15,722 nt of DNA from Nanobdellota archaeon (GTDB lineage Archaea > Nanobdellota > Nanobdellia > Woesearchaeales > GW2011-AR9), in the NCBI GenBank assembly GCA_030695685.1, contig JAUYPT010000086.1, positions 1-15,722 on the forward strand, written 5' to 3'. The notes below the pieces were generated by a model. The model was not told the DNA's origin. It saw only the letters and a program-made list of their open reading frames with translations, and did not search any database. The position numbers were made by a program, and so were the translations under genes. This document shows positions 7,170-14,119 of this stretch, piece after piece. The stretch's first letter is position 1; each line of letters starts with the position of its first letter.

Positions 7170-7180
7170 CCTTTTAATAG
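7170..7180 (+). promoter_or_regulatory. trmB promoter and leader
   Basis: TTTTAATA at 7172-7179 is a TATA-like box; transcription about 26 nt later would start near 7202, leaving a leader of roughly 50 nt before the trmB ATG at 7254. The leader contains a strong Shine-Dalgarno sequence (AAGGAGGG, 7238-7244, nine bases from the ATG) and a 12-codon frame starting at 7219. Confidence 0.5.
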
Positions 7181-7253
7181 TAGTTAAGTTTACTGATAAT
7201 CTAGTAGCAAAAACAAAAATGACGCATTCCTTGAAAAAGGAGGGATTTCCACT

Positions 7254-8051
7254 ATGATTGTTAAAGAAGAGCTTTTAAGTAAGTTACGGCGATACTTTGA
7301 CCTCAATTTATATGAAGTGAAATTGTGGACTTCTCTTTTAAGCAGGGGCGTTTCGACGGCAGGAGAATTGTCTGACATTGCTGACGTTCCACGATCACGA
7401 AGTTATGATGTTCTTGAGTCTTTAGAAAAGAAAGGCTTTGTAGTCATGAAGTTGGGGAAACCGATTAAATATATTGCCATTCCTCCAGGCGAAGTTGTCG
7501 ATCGCGTCAAGAAAAATATGCACTTGGGAGCGCAAGAAAAAATCAAAAGATTAGATAGCATTAGAGGATCTCCCTTATTAATAGAATTAGAAACATTGCA
7601 CACGCAAGGAATTGCTTTGGTTGACCCTGCCGAAATGAGCGGCTGCGTGCGGGGAAGAAGCAACCTCTACAATCATCTTGATCTTCTGATTAAAGAATCG
7701 AAAAAAACAGTCAATATCATGACCACAGAACAAGGATTCATGCGTAAAATAGAAGGATTAAAACTAACCTTAGAAAAAGCCAAAAAACGCGGTGTCCAAG
7801 TGAGGATTTCTGCACCGTTAACCAAAGTCAACAAGAAAGTTGCAGAGTCGTTAAAAAATATTGCAGAAGTAAGACATAACGAAAAAGTGGACTGCCGCTT
7901 TGTAACAGTTGATGGAAATGATCTGGTATTCATGAGCTTGAATGATAAAGATGTTCATCCTTCGTATGATTTAGGAGTGTGGGTAAAAACACCATACTTT
8001 ACATCGGCAATGGATATCCTGTTTGACCAAGTCTGGAATCAAAGCAAGTAA
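7254..8051 (+). CDS. TrmB-family transcriptional regulator
   Basis: The 265-residue protein has the TrmB layout. A winged helix-turn-helix spans about residues 5-80: FDLNLYEVKLWTSLLSRG, then the recognition region ELSDIADVPRSRSYDVLESL, then the wing GFVVMKLGKPIKYIAIPP. A linker helix (80-105) follows. The C-terminal half (about 120-263) is the phospholipase-D-like regulatory fold common in this family, with KTVNIMTTEQGF and RGVQVRISAPLT strands. TrmB proteins often bind sugars and repress or activate sugar transport and glycolytic genes, but many paralogues have unknown effectors; no sugar gene is adjacent here. The start is set by a strong GGAGGG nine bases upstream. The TAA overlaps the next ATG by one base. 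Confidence 0.9.
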   Translation: MIVKEELLSKLRRYFDLNLYEVKLWTSLLSRGVSTAGELSDIADVPRSRSYDVLESLEKKGFVVMKLGKPIKYIAIPPGEVVDRVKKNMHLGAQEKIKRLDSIRGSPLLIELETLHTQGIALVDPAEMSGCVRGRSNLYNHLDLLIKESKKTVNIMTTEQGFMRKIEGLKLTLEKAKKRGVQVRISAPLTKVNKKVAESLKNIAEVRHNEKVDCRFVTVDGNDLVFMSLNDKDVHPSYDLGVWVKTPYFTSAMDILFDQVWNQSK

Positions 8052-8305
8052 TGACGATACCAAAAGCGTATTTATGTTCTAAAGAATTTTCCGGAAAGAT
8101 GCAAGAAGATCCTGATTATCTTGATCTGCTTGCTATTAAATCGTTATTAGAACAAAACACTATTCCTTATGAACATATTGCGGATAGATATCATCTTGGA
8201 GACCCTCAACTAAAATGTAAAGATAGTGTTTATACCGGCATCAAAGAAGTGAGGGATAATCTCTTTCAGATTAAAGACTACTTCTATCCGAACATGAGAT
8301 CGTGA
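8051..8305 (+). CDS. Conserved-looking small protein coupled to trmB, unknown function
   Basis: This 84-residue frame starts in the TAATG junction with trmB (one-base overlap), so it is co-transcribed and likely translated by re-initiation. It is acidic to neutral, has no signal peptide or membrane segment, and reads as mixed helix and strand: a helix over DYLDLLAIKSLLEQN (22-36), then PYEHIADRYHLGDPQL, then a second helix near TGIKEVRDNLFQIKDYF. Cysteines at 9 and 56 are isolated. No catalytic motif is evident. Tight coupling to a regulator suggests it may be a partner or co-regulator, but that is inference. No terminator is obvious; the weak stem TGATTTGG/CCAAATCA (8303-8310, 8330-8337) lacks a U-run. 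Confidence 0.75.
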   Translation: MTIPKAYLCSKEFSGKMQEDPDYLDLLAIKSLLEQNTIPYEHIADRYHLGDPQLKCKDSVYTGIKEVRDNLFQIKDYFYPNMRS

Positions 8306-8365
8306 TTTGGTTGAATCACCACGTATCAGCCAAATCATCTCACAGAAAGAGCAATGGAAAGCACA

Positions 8366-8379
8366 GATTTTATAAATAA
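8366..8379 (+). promoter_or_regulatory. Promoter of the pheS operon
   Basis: TTTATAAATA (8368-8377) is a near-consensus archaeal TATA box, centred about 27 nt before the pheS ATG at 8399. No Shine-Dalgarno sequence is seen, so the operon mRNA is probably leaderless at its first gene. Confidence 0.65.
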
Positions 8380-8398
8380 TTCTTTATTTTAGATTTCC

Positions 8399-9925
8399 AT
8401 GGACAACAAGAGTATTATTGCCAAGTTACATCCTTTAGAACGGCAGGTTCTTCCCATCCTACCTCATACAACAGAGCTTGCTGCCATCGCCAAAAAAGGG
8501 AAACTGAAAGAAATAGAAGTGATGCGGGCGCTGCAGTGGCTTGAAAATAAAAATCTCCTTACTCTTGAAACTACAAAAAAGAAAGTTGTTTTTCTCGACC
8601 GTGAGGGCCAGCGCTACCAGAAAGAGGGCTTGCCGGAGAAAATTTTCCTCGACGTTCTCTCAGATGAGTTCAAAGGATTAAATATCATCACCAAAAAATC
8701 TAAATTAAGCCGGCAGGAGGTTGACGCCTGCATTGGGCTGCTGAAACGAAAAGATGCCATTGAGATTACAAAAGAAGAGCAACAGCTTCAGGTCAGGATA
8801 ACTGATAAAGGCATGAAATTACGCCAGGAACGCACAGCAGAAGATCGTTTTCTGGAACAGCAATTTCCATTAGACATTGAACGCATTGAGGATGTCAAGG
8901 AAAAGTTAGCATTTGAAGAATTAAAAAAACGGAAAGGAATTTTACGAATAGAAGACATAAAATCAGTACATGCAACACTAACTATTCTCGGCAGGGAAAT
9001 TTCTATGTACAACTTAGAAGGAGAAGTTATCAACCGCGTAACGACCGGAATGCTTCAAACCGGCTCCTGGAAGGAAAAAACATTTCGGGAGTATGACGTC
9101 GAAGCTGCTGTCCCACAAAAATATCCCGGCAAGAAACATTTTGAAAATGAAGCTATTGAATATATCAAATCAATCTGGTTGGAAATGGGCTTCAAGGAAA
9201 TGACAGGAAAGTATGTACAATCTGCTTTTTGGGATTTAGATGCGTTGTTCACGCCGCAGGACCATCCAGCACGGGAAATGCAGGATACATTCTACGTAGA
9301 AGGAAAAGCCAAACTGCCTGAAATCTGGACTAAAGTTAAAGAAACGCATGAAAACGGCGCCAATACAGGAAGCATTGGATGGAAATATTCTTTTTCAAAA
9401 GAAGAAACTGAACAACTATTGCTGCGAACTCATACCACTGTCTTATCTGCCCAAAGATTATCCCAATTAAAAAAAGAAGATTTGCCTGCAAAATTCTTCG
9501 CCGTCGGAAAAGTATTCCGCAATGAAGCATTAGACTGGAAGCATCTCTTTGAATTTTATCAGGTAGAAGGTATTGTTATTGACCCAAATGCTAATTTAAA
9601 ACATCTTAAAGGCTATTTAACTCAGTTCTACAAAAAAATGGGTTACCCTAAAGTGCGCATGCGGCCAGCCTATTTTCCGTATACTGAACCATCACTGGAA
9701 GTAGATGTGTTCCATCCGATCAGAAAACAATGGGTAGAGCTGGGAGGTGCAGGTATTTTCCGGCCGGAAGTAGTTACGCCGCTGCTTGGATTTGACTGCC
9801 CAGTATTGGCGTGGGGACAGGGCATGGGAAGAATCATTTCAGAATATTGGAAAATAACGGACATTCGCGATATCAACAACAATGACCTGAAACAAATTAG
9901 GGAAATGAAACGGTGGTTGAGATGA
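8399..9925 (+). CDS. pheS: Phenylalanine--tRNA ligase alpha subunit
   Basis: The 508-residue product is the archaeal/eukaryotic-type catalytic subunit, which charges tRNA-Phe as part of a cytosolic alpha2-beta2 enzyme. The first ~200 residues are winged-helix-like tRNA-contacting modules (ERQVLPILPHTTELAAIAKK near 14-33, and two further repeats to about 145). The class II core follows: DALFTPQDHPAREMQDTF at 281-298, LLRTHTT at 341-347, motif 2 around VGKVFRNEALDWKHLFEF (369-386), FPYTEPSLEVDVF at 426-438, and motif 3 AWGQGMGRI at 471-479. All catalytic landmarks are present. The gene starts at the ATG just after TTTCC, with a TATA box 22-31 nt upstream. Its TGA overlaps the next gene's ATG (ATGA, 9922-9925). 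Confidence 0.97.
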   Translation: MDNKSIIAKLHPLERQVLPILPHTTELAAIAKKGKLKEIEVMRALQWLENKNLLTLETTKKKVVFLDREGQRYQKEGLPEKIFLDVLSDEFKGLNIITKKSKLSRQEVDACIGLLKRKDAIEITKEEQQLQVRITDKGMKLRQERTAEDRFLEQQFPLDIERIEDVKEKLAFEELKKRKGILRIEDIKSVHATLTILGREISMYNLEGEVINRVTTGMLQTGSWKEKTFREYDVEAAVPQKYPGKKHFENEAIEYIKSIWLEMGFKEMTGKYVQSAFWDLDALFTPQDHPAREMQDTFYVEGKAKLPEIWTKVKETHENGANTGSIGWKYSFSKEETEQLLLRTHTTVLSAQRLSQLKKEDLPAKFFAVGKVFRNEALDWKHLFEFYQVEGIVIDPNANLKHLKGYLTQFYKKMGYPKVRMRPAYFPYTEPSLEVDVFHPIRKQWVELGGAGIFRPEVVTPLLGFDCPVLAWGQGMGRIISEYWKITDIRDINNNDLKQIREMKRWLR

Positions 9926-10491
9926 GAGTTTTTATGATTCATGGATGGGATGGATTCCCTGAAAATCACTGGTTTCCTTGGCTGAAGGAAAAACTGGAAG
10001 AACTTGGTTTTGATGTTATTACCCCGCAAATGCCCAGTCCGGAAAAGCCGACTATTGAGATTTGGATTCCTTTCTTGAAAAAAATAGTTGGTACTATAGA
10101 CAAGAATACCTTTTTTGTTGGCCATAGCATCGGATGTCAGGCGATCATGAGGTATTTAGAAACAGTAGATACCAAAAGTAAAGTAGGAGGCATCGTGTTT
10201 GTTGCCGGTTTTTTCCATTTGCCATTTCTCAAAACCAGAGCGGAAAAAATAATTGCTAAACCATGGCTGGAAACTCCCATCAATACAGATATGGTCAGAA
10301 AGCATGCTCTTCACATCACCGCCATTTTTTCTGATGATGATCCTGATGTTTCTGTGGATGACGCTGTATTGTTTAAAGAAAGGCTTACTGCAACAATTAT
10401 AGTCGAAAAGAATAAAGGACATTTTACGTCAGAGCAAGGCGTTGAGATATTACCGAGCGCTTTAGATTCCATTAAGGAGATGATTGCCTAA
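9922..10491 (+). CDS. Alpha/beta hydrolase, RBBP9/YdeN-like serine hydrolase
   Basis: The chosen start is the ATG at 9922, which overlaps the pheS TGA as ATGA; a GTG nine bases earlier is possible but unsupported. The 189-residue protein has the small RBBP9/YdeN fold: MIHGWDG (5-11) with the oxyanion loop, PQMPSPEKP (35-43), the nucleophile elbow GHSIGC with Ser69, an acidic strand FSDDDPDV (136-143) supplying the aspartate (probably D138 or D140), and KGHF with His167. The catalytic triad is therefore complete. Family members hydrolyse small esters in vitro, with natural substrates mostly unknown. It has no membrane segment. It lies between pheS and pheT in one operon; whether it does anything for aminoacylation is unknown. 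Confidence 0.9.
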   Translation: MRVFMIHGWDGFPENHWFPWLKEKLEELGFDVITPQMPSPEKPTIEIWIPFLKKIVGTIDKNTFFVGHSIGCQAIMRYLETVDTKSKVGGIVFVAGFFHLPFLKTRAEKIIAKPWLETPINTDMVRKHALHITAIFSDDDPDVSVDDAVLFKERLTATIIVEKNKGHFTSEQGVEILPSALDSIKEMIA

Positions 10492-10492
10492 G

Positions 10493-12139
10493 ATGCCAAC
10501 GATAACGTTAAGCAAAAAAGTTGTAGAAAAGTTAGTCGGAAAACAACTGCCGCTCGAAGAGTTAAAAGATAGAATTGCGATGCTGGGAACAGATTTAGAA
10601 GAGATTGAAGGAGACAATATCCACGTCCAAATTTTTCCAAACCGCCCGGATTTACTTTCTGAACAAGGATTTTCCAGAGCACTGAGCTCATTTATTGGTG
10701 TGAAAACAGGGTTACGAAAATACACTGTTAAGCAAAGTAATCACAAAGTAATTGTTGATCCCTCTGTTACAGGAATTCGCCCATTTACTGCCTGTGCGAT
10801 TGTGAAAGGATTGCACTTTGATTCAGAAACTCTTCGCCAGCTGATTCAACTTCAAGAAAAACTTCATGTAACCTATGGAAGGAAAAGAAAAAAGGCTGCT
10901 ATCGGCATTTATCCTCTTGAAAAAATTACCTTTCCCGTCACCTATAAAGCTGATCTTCCGCATAAAATCATATTCCAGCCGCTTGATGCAGAAAAGGAAA
11001 TGACTGCTGCCGAAATTTTGGAAGAACATACAACAGGGAAAGAATATGGATCTTTACTGCAAGCATTGCCTCGGTATCCCTTCTTTATCGATGCTCGGGG
11101 AGAAATTCTGAGCATGCCTCCTATTATTAATTCCGAAAAAACCGGCCGAGTAACTGCAGAAACCACAGGAGTATTTATTGAATGCTCCGGATTTGACTTT
11201 GATGTTCTCAGCAGATGTCTAAACATGATCGTAACTGCTCTAGCGGACATGAACGGAGAGATTTACACTGTGAAATTAGAATATCCTGAAGGAACAAAAG
11301 TAACTCCCAACCTTACATCCCAAAAAATAAAATTAGACTTATCCTACCTCAACAAAAGATTAGGGCTGCATTTATCAGAACAGGAAGCAGGAAACTTATT
11401 AGAACGTATGGGGTATGGATTTGAACGGGGAGAAGTATCAATTCCAAGCTACCGGGCAGACATTCTTCATCAAGTTGATTTGGCTGAAGATATTGCCATT
11501 GCCTATGGTTATGAAAATTTCCAGGAAGAAATTCCCAATGTAGCAACCATTGGCGAGGAAGATGCATTTGAAAAATTCTGCAAGAAGATAAGAGAGATAT
11601 TAGTAGGGCTCCAATTGTTGGAAATAAAGAACTTCCATTTGACCACTAAAGAAGATTTTACGACGAAAATGAATCTTTCTGAAGAACTTATTCCTCTTAA
11701 AAATGCTCTTGGCGACCATAATTATTTACGCAATGCGATCCTGCCCAGCCTGTTAAAGACGCTGGCAGAAAATCAGCACCATGAATACCCTCATAATATT
11801 TTTGAGATTGGCAGGATATTTACTCCTTCCGCAGAGGAAGATACAGGAGTCAGAGAACGTGAAACATTGGGAATTGTCCTCTGTCATGAAAAAACGGATT
11901 TTACAGAAATTAAACAGGTCGTAACTGCTCTTTTACACTCTCTAGGATTAGAGTTTAAAATTAATGAAATTACTCACCCCAGTTTTATTATCGGGAGAGT
12001 TGGAGCCATTATCATTGACGGCGAACAAATAGGGATGATTGGAGAATTTCATCCCCAGGTTTTGATGAACTGGGAAGTGATGGTGCCGGCAGTAGGATTA
12101 GAATTGGATTTGGAGAAGGTTTTTGGGTTGATTAAGTAA
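10493..12139 (+). CDS. pheT: Phenylalanine--tRNA ligase beta subunit
   Basis: The archaeal short-form beta subunit, 548 residues from the ATG at 10493. That start gives MPTITLSKKVVEKLVG, aligned with the usual archaeal N-terminus. An upstream TTG at 10484 is closer to the GGAG at 10476-10479 but would add three residues not typical of the family. Visible regions are the NRPDLLSEQGFSRAL segment (50-64), the B3/B4 domain (about 90-235, the editing region), the B5 domain (about 275-345) with its acidic RADILHQVDLAEDIAIAYGY segment, and a C-terminal class II-like but non-catalytic domain (about 360-548) with HEYPHNIFEIGRIF. It lacks the bacterial N-terminal EMAP and C-terminal anticodon domains, as expected. 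It follows the hydrolase gene by one base. Confidence 0.96.
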   Translation: MPTITLSKKVVEKLVGKQLPLEELKDRIAMLGTDLEEIEGDNIHVQIFPNRPDLLSEQGFSRALSSFIGVKTGLRKYTVKQSNHKVIVDPSVTGIRPFTACAIVKGLHFDSETLRQLIQLQEKLHVTYGRKRKKAAIGIYPLEKITFPVTYKADLPHKIIFQPLDAEKEMTAAEILEEHTTGKEYGSLLQALPRYPFFIDARGEILSMPPIINSEKTGRVTAETTGVFIECSGFDFDVLSRCLNMIVTALADMNGEIYTVKLEYPEGTKVTPNLTSQKIKLDLSYLNKRLGLHLSEQEAGNLLERMGYGFERGEVSIPSYRADILHQVDLAEDIAIAYGYENFQEEIPNVATIGEEDAFEKFCKKIREILVGLQLLEIKNFHLTTKEDFTTKMNLSEELIPLKNALGDHNYLRNAILPSLLKTLAENQHHEYPHNIFEIGRIFTPSAEEDTGVRERETLGIVLCHEKTDFTEIKQVVTALLHSLGLEFKINEITHPSFIIGRVGAIIIDGEQIGMIGEFHPQVLMNWEVMVPAVGLELDLEKVFGLIK

Positions 12140-12144
12140 AGTTT

Positions 12145-12176
12145 TCGCGCCCCCTTCGGGCACTCCAAAAAATTGG
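12145..12176. terminator. Weak shared terminator region between convergent genes
   Basis: Between pheT (+) and the 343-residue gene (-) lie a short G+C stem (GCCC with GGGC around 12149-12161) and CCAA-AAAA-TTGG (12165-12176). The T-runs are short on either strand. A bidirectional termination role is plausible from the convergent position alone. Confidence 0.35.
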
Positions 12177-12177
12177 A

Positions 12178-13209
12178 CTACTTGGCGAGGCAACGGCCGC
12201 TACTGCTAAGATCGTCGTTGCCGTCGGCACTGGAACCGCTGTTAAGACTGTCGACAAACAACGCCTGCAGTTGGTCTTCCGCGAGATTCCGGCAAATCCA
12301 AAATCTCATTCCGCTATCTCGTTGATATTGTTGTTTCCACTGCGCAAAAGTAAGGGAGACATATTCCCGCAGCAAGGCTGTATCATTTCCCACCGCATTC
12401 AGCCAGCCGGGATGGTTAAGAACGGCAGTAGGTTGCAACAGTTCGTTATACTCTCTGCCGTCGTCCAGCTCAATGCCATCAAGAGAATTGTAATCAATTG
12501 GTAAAAAATGTTTATTAAAATCTTCATCAATTGTTATCAATTGCTCACACTGTGGAATAATCTTGAATTTTGAAGAATTCGCTTTATACGCAATGCCGGT
12601 GCAGGAATTGAGCCAAGTATTAAATAAGCGTAATCTATCTTCCATACTACGTTTATCTCTATTCTCATCGTACAACGTATAGAAATCTTCGACTCTCGCT
12701 AAAATATTTTCTTTAAATGTTAATGGACGATAGATTGTAGTGCCATCGGCTCCAGTAAAAGTTGGATGCGTTATACTCGTTTCTTGTTTGCAATGCTGAC
12801 GCAACTGATGGACTCCCTGAGCATAAGTATCAACTTGTGGCATGAGATTATAGTTAGGAAATTCTTCTGCAAAGGCGCCATCTAATTCTTTTAACTTTTC
12901 TTTTCCATTCGGAAATTTCAAAGGAAAAGAACCCATCCAGTAGCCATCATTTTCAATAAAATATGAAGAAATCTTTTTTCCTCTGCCAGCATACTGTTTC
13001 CATACTTTCTTCCTCTCATTTAATAATGATTTTCGCGCCTGCTGTGCTTCTTTTCCCTTAAGTTCTCCCTTCCGAAGATTATAATCATTCGCGATAGCTT
13101 CCCCATGATGATTACCGTCTTCCAACAACTTATCACCAAAAACAAGCCAGCGTTCTAACTCTGAAGGTTTCTCACGGACAACAGCGATTAAGTCATTATA
13201 AGAGGTCAT
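12178..13209 (-). CDS. Uncharacterised protein with TIGR02996-like N-terminal segment
   Basis: The start is the ATG at 13209, not the TTG 39 bases earlier: a perfect TTTTATAAAA box (13231-13240) is centred 26.5 nt before it and would put transcription at the ATG. The 343-residue protein opens with a segment (about 5-45) resembling the bacterial repeat-companion domain TIGR02996: PSELERWLVFGDKLLEDG, then HHGEAIANDYNLRKG, matching the family pattern of L-x-aDwLeErGD followed by GE. The rest is unrecognised. There is a basic helix (50-80), a middle with WMGSFPLKFPNGKEKLKELDG, and an acidic Ser/Gly-rich tail ending GRCLAK. There is no signal peptide or membrane segment. The domain is known mainly from large bacterial genomes such as planctomycetes and myxobacteria, so transfer is possible. 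Confidence 0.8.
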   Translation of the reverse strand: MTSYNDLIAVVREKPSELERWLVFGDKLLEDGNHHGEAIANDYNLRKGELKGKEAQQARKSLLNERKKVWKQYAGRGKKISSYFIENDGYWMGSFPLKFPNGKEKLKELDGAFAEEFPNYNLMPQVDTYAQGVHQLRQHCKQETSITHPTFTGADGTTIYRPLTFKENILARVEDFYTLYDENRDKRSMEDRLRLFNTWLNSCTGIAYKANSSKFKIIPQCEQLITIDEDFNKHFLPIDYNSLDGIELDDGREYNELLQPTAVLNHPGWLNAVGNDTALLREYVSLTFAQWKQQYQRDSGMRFWICRNLAEDQLQALFVDSLNSGSSADGNDDLSSSGRCLAK

Positions 13210-13228
13210 AACAGCGTCAAAAGAAGGG

Positions 13229-13242
13229 TATTTTATAAAAGT
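13229..13242 (-). promoter_or_regulatory. Promoter of the TIGR02996-like gene
   Basis: TTTTATAAAA (13231-13240) is palindromic and centred exactly 26.5 nt from the ATG at 13209. It decides the start codon in favour of a leaderless mRNA. It adjoins the U-rich 3' end of the ribosomal operon. Confidence 0.65.
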
Positions 13243-13248
13243 TAACAA

Positions 13249-13282
13249 GTAAAATAAAAAAACTGAGGAAAAAATAAAGTTT
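13249..13282 (-). terminator. U-rich terminator of the eL34-eL14 operon
   Basis: The minus-strand sequence downstream of rpl14e has two long T-runs (TTTATTTTTTCC and GTTTTTTTATTTTA) about 30-65 nt after the stop codon. Tandem U-runs without a stem are a recognised archaeal intrinsic terminator form. Confidence 0.6.
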
Positions 13283-13313
13283 ATTTCTTCTTACCAGAAT
13301 GTTCGTGTGCGGA

Positions 13314-13697
13314 TTATTTTTTGGCTGCTTCAGTATCTTCAGGAACCATTGCTTCTTCCTTCTTCGCAACTTTTTTCCCTTTCTTGGTGGTGCTTCCCGC
13401 AGCTTGTTTCTGCTTCTTGTGTTTTTTCTGTCTTTCTGTCTCTTTCTTCGCTTTTGTATCCCAGACATCTAAGCCTAACTTCTGAAAGGCAGCCCTGACA
13501 TCATCGGAACTTGCCTTGACCTTGATTTTAATCAATTCAGCAAGCGGCTCCAAATGTTTTATATTTACTTTCTTGCGCCTGGTAGCACCATCGACAAGAA
13601 CATAATGATTATCAAATTGATCAATAACAACACATTTTCGTCCTGCATCCCGTCCTGCAATCTTCAGGCAGATCCTGCCGACTTCAAAAATACTCAT
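13314..13697 (-). CDS. rpl14e: Large-subunit ribosomal protein eL14
   Basis: The 127-residue protein has the eL14 core: FEVGRICLKIAGRDAGRKCVV (4-24) forms the KOW/SH3-like barrel, and VDGATRRKKVNIKHLEPL (35-52) is the family signature. Residues about 54-80 form the helical extension and 82-127 a very basic, low-complexity tail rich in Lys and Gln, probably an rRNA-binding extension; that tail is longer than in many archaea. The protein belongs to the 50S subunit and is found in archaea and eukaryotes, not bacteria. Its ATG overlaps the eL34 TGA (ATGA, 13694-13697) and is preceded by a strong GGAGG seven bases upstream inside eL34, so the two are translated from one mRNA. Confidence 0.95.
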   Translation of the reverse strand: MSIFEVGRICLKIAGRDAGRKCVVIDQFDNHYVLVDGATRRKKVNIKHLEPLAELIKIKVKASSDDVRAAFQKLGLDVWDTKAKKETERQKKHKKQKQAAGSTTKKGKKVAKKEEAMVPEDTEAAKK

Positions 13698-13996
13698 GCT
13701 GCTTCCTCCTTCTGGGAGATTGTACTTCCTTGCGCATACCGTACCTGCAATATAAGCAGTTTTCTCATGCAGGCAGAACAGAGAACGCCGCCATACGGCC
13801 GTTCTGGTCTTTTTGCAGTCTTCGGCAGATTAGCCATCGTTGACGAGAATTCTCGTGGAACACCTGCTAAAGGCTTTCGACAGCCGGCGCAGTGCGCTCT
13901 GGATGGCTTTCGCTCACGATAATGAACCGTTGTTCTACCAGGAGCGCGAACAAATATTTTCCGAAAGCGTCCTGATTTATGTTTTCCTGCTGGCAT
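13694..13996 (-). CDS. rpl34e: Large-subunit ribosomal protein eL34
   Basis: The 100-residue product carries the eL34 pattern: FRKIFVRAPGRTTVHYRERKPS (11-32), a zinc ribbon with CxxC at C36/C39 and C73/C76, GVPR at 45-48, and RPERPYGGVLC (63-73). eL34 sits in the 50S subunit and is specific to archaea and eukaryotes. A start at 13996 is supported by GAGGT nine bases upstream. The promoter box at 14088-14099 implies a leader of about 70 nt, long for this window, with a stem-loop in it. It is the first gene of the eL34-eL14 operon. Confidence 0.95.
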   Translation of the reverse strand: MPAGKHKSGRFRKIFVRAPGRTTVHYRERKPSRAHCAGCRKPLAGVPREFSSTMANLPKTAKRPERPYGGVLCSACMRKLLILQVRYAQGSTISQKEEAA

Positions 13997-14018
13997 ATAA
14001 TAGTAACCTCAAAAAGCG

Positions 14019-14040
14019 CTCAGAATAGACACGATCTGAG
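14019..14040 (-). promoter_or_regulatory. Stem-loop in the eL34-eL14 mRNA leader
   Basis: CTCAGA (14019-14024) pairs with TCTGAG (14035-14040) around a 10-nt loop. It lies in the predicted leader (about 13997-14067), ending some 15 nt before the GAGGT ribosome-binding site on the minus strand. A regulatory role, such as autogenous control by a ribosomal protein, is possible but not shown. Confidence 0.35.
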
Positions 14041-14085
14041 TCGCCTCGATGATCTTCCACATGGGAATAGTGGTTAGGGAGATAC

Positions 14086-14101
14086 CCTATTTATAAATAT
14101 T
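14086..14101. promoter_or_regulatory. Symmetric TATA box between eL34 operon and structured region
   Basis: TATTTATAAATA (14088-14099) is a perfect palindrome and a consensus-like TATA box on both strands. On the minus strand it would start the eL34-eL14 mRNA near 14067. On the plus strand it would start a transcript near 14120, just where the stem-rich region begins. Direction depends on BRE sequence, which I cannot call with confidence. Confidence 0.55.
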
Positions 14102-14119
14102 TCCTTTAATTCCTGAGAG

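Noticed and set aside
8303..8337. Inverted repeat TGATTTGG/CCAAATCA after the 84-residue gene as a terminator
   Set aside because: The 8-bp stem has a 19-nt loop and no U-run follows on the plus strand.
9913..9921. GTG start for the hydrolase, three codons upstream
   Set aside because: The ATG at 9922 forms an ATGA overlap with the pheS stop and begins the protein at MRVFMIHG, as is usual for the family.
10484..10492. TTG start for pheT, three codons upstream
   Set aside because: It is closer to the GGAG, but MPTITLSKK from the ATG fits the archaeal PheT N-terminus.
13210..13248. TTG start adding 13 residues to the TIGR02996-like protein
   Set aside because: The TATA box lies inside this stretch, so transcription would begin after the TTG.
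13217..13468. Lys/Arg-rich open frame on the minus strand overlapping rpl14e
   Set aside because: It is a frame-shifted reading of the basic tail of eL14 and the U-rich 3' end; the eL14 frame has the family motifs.
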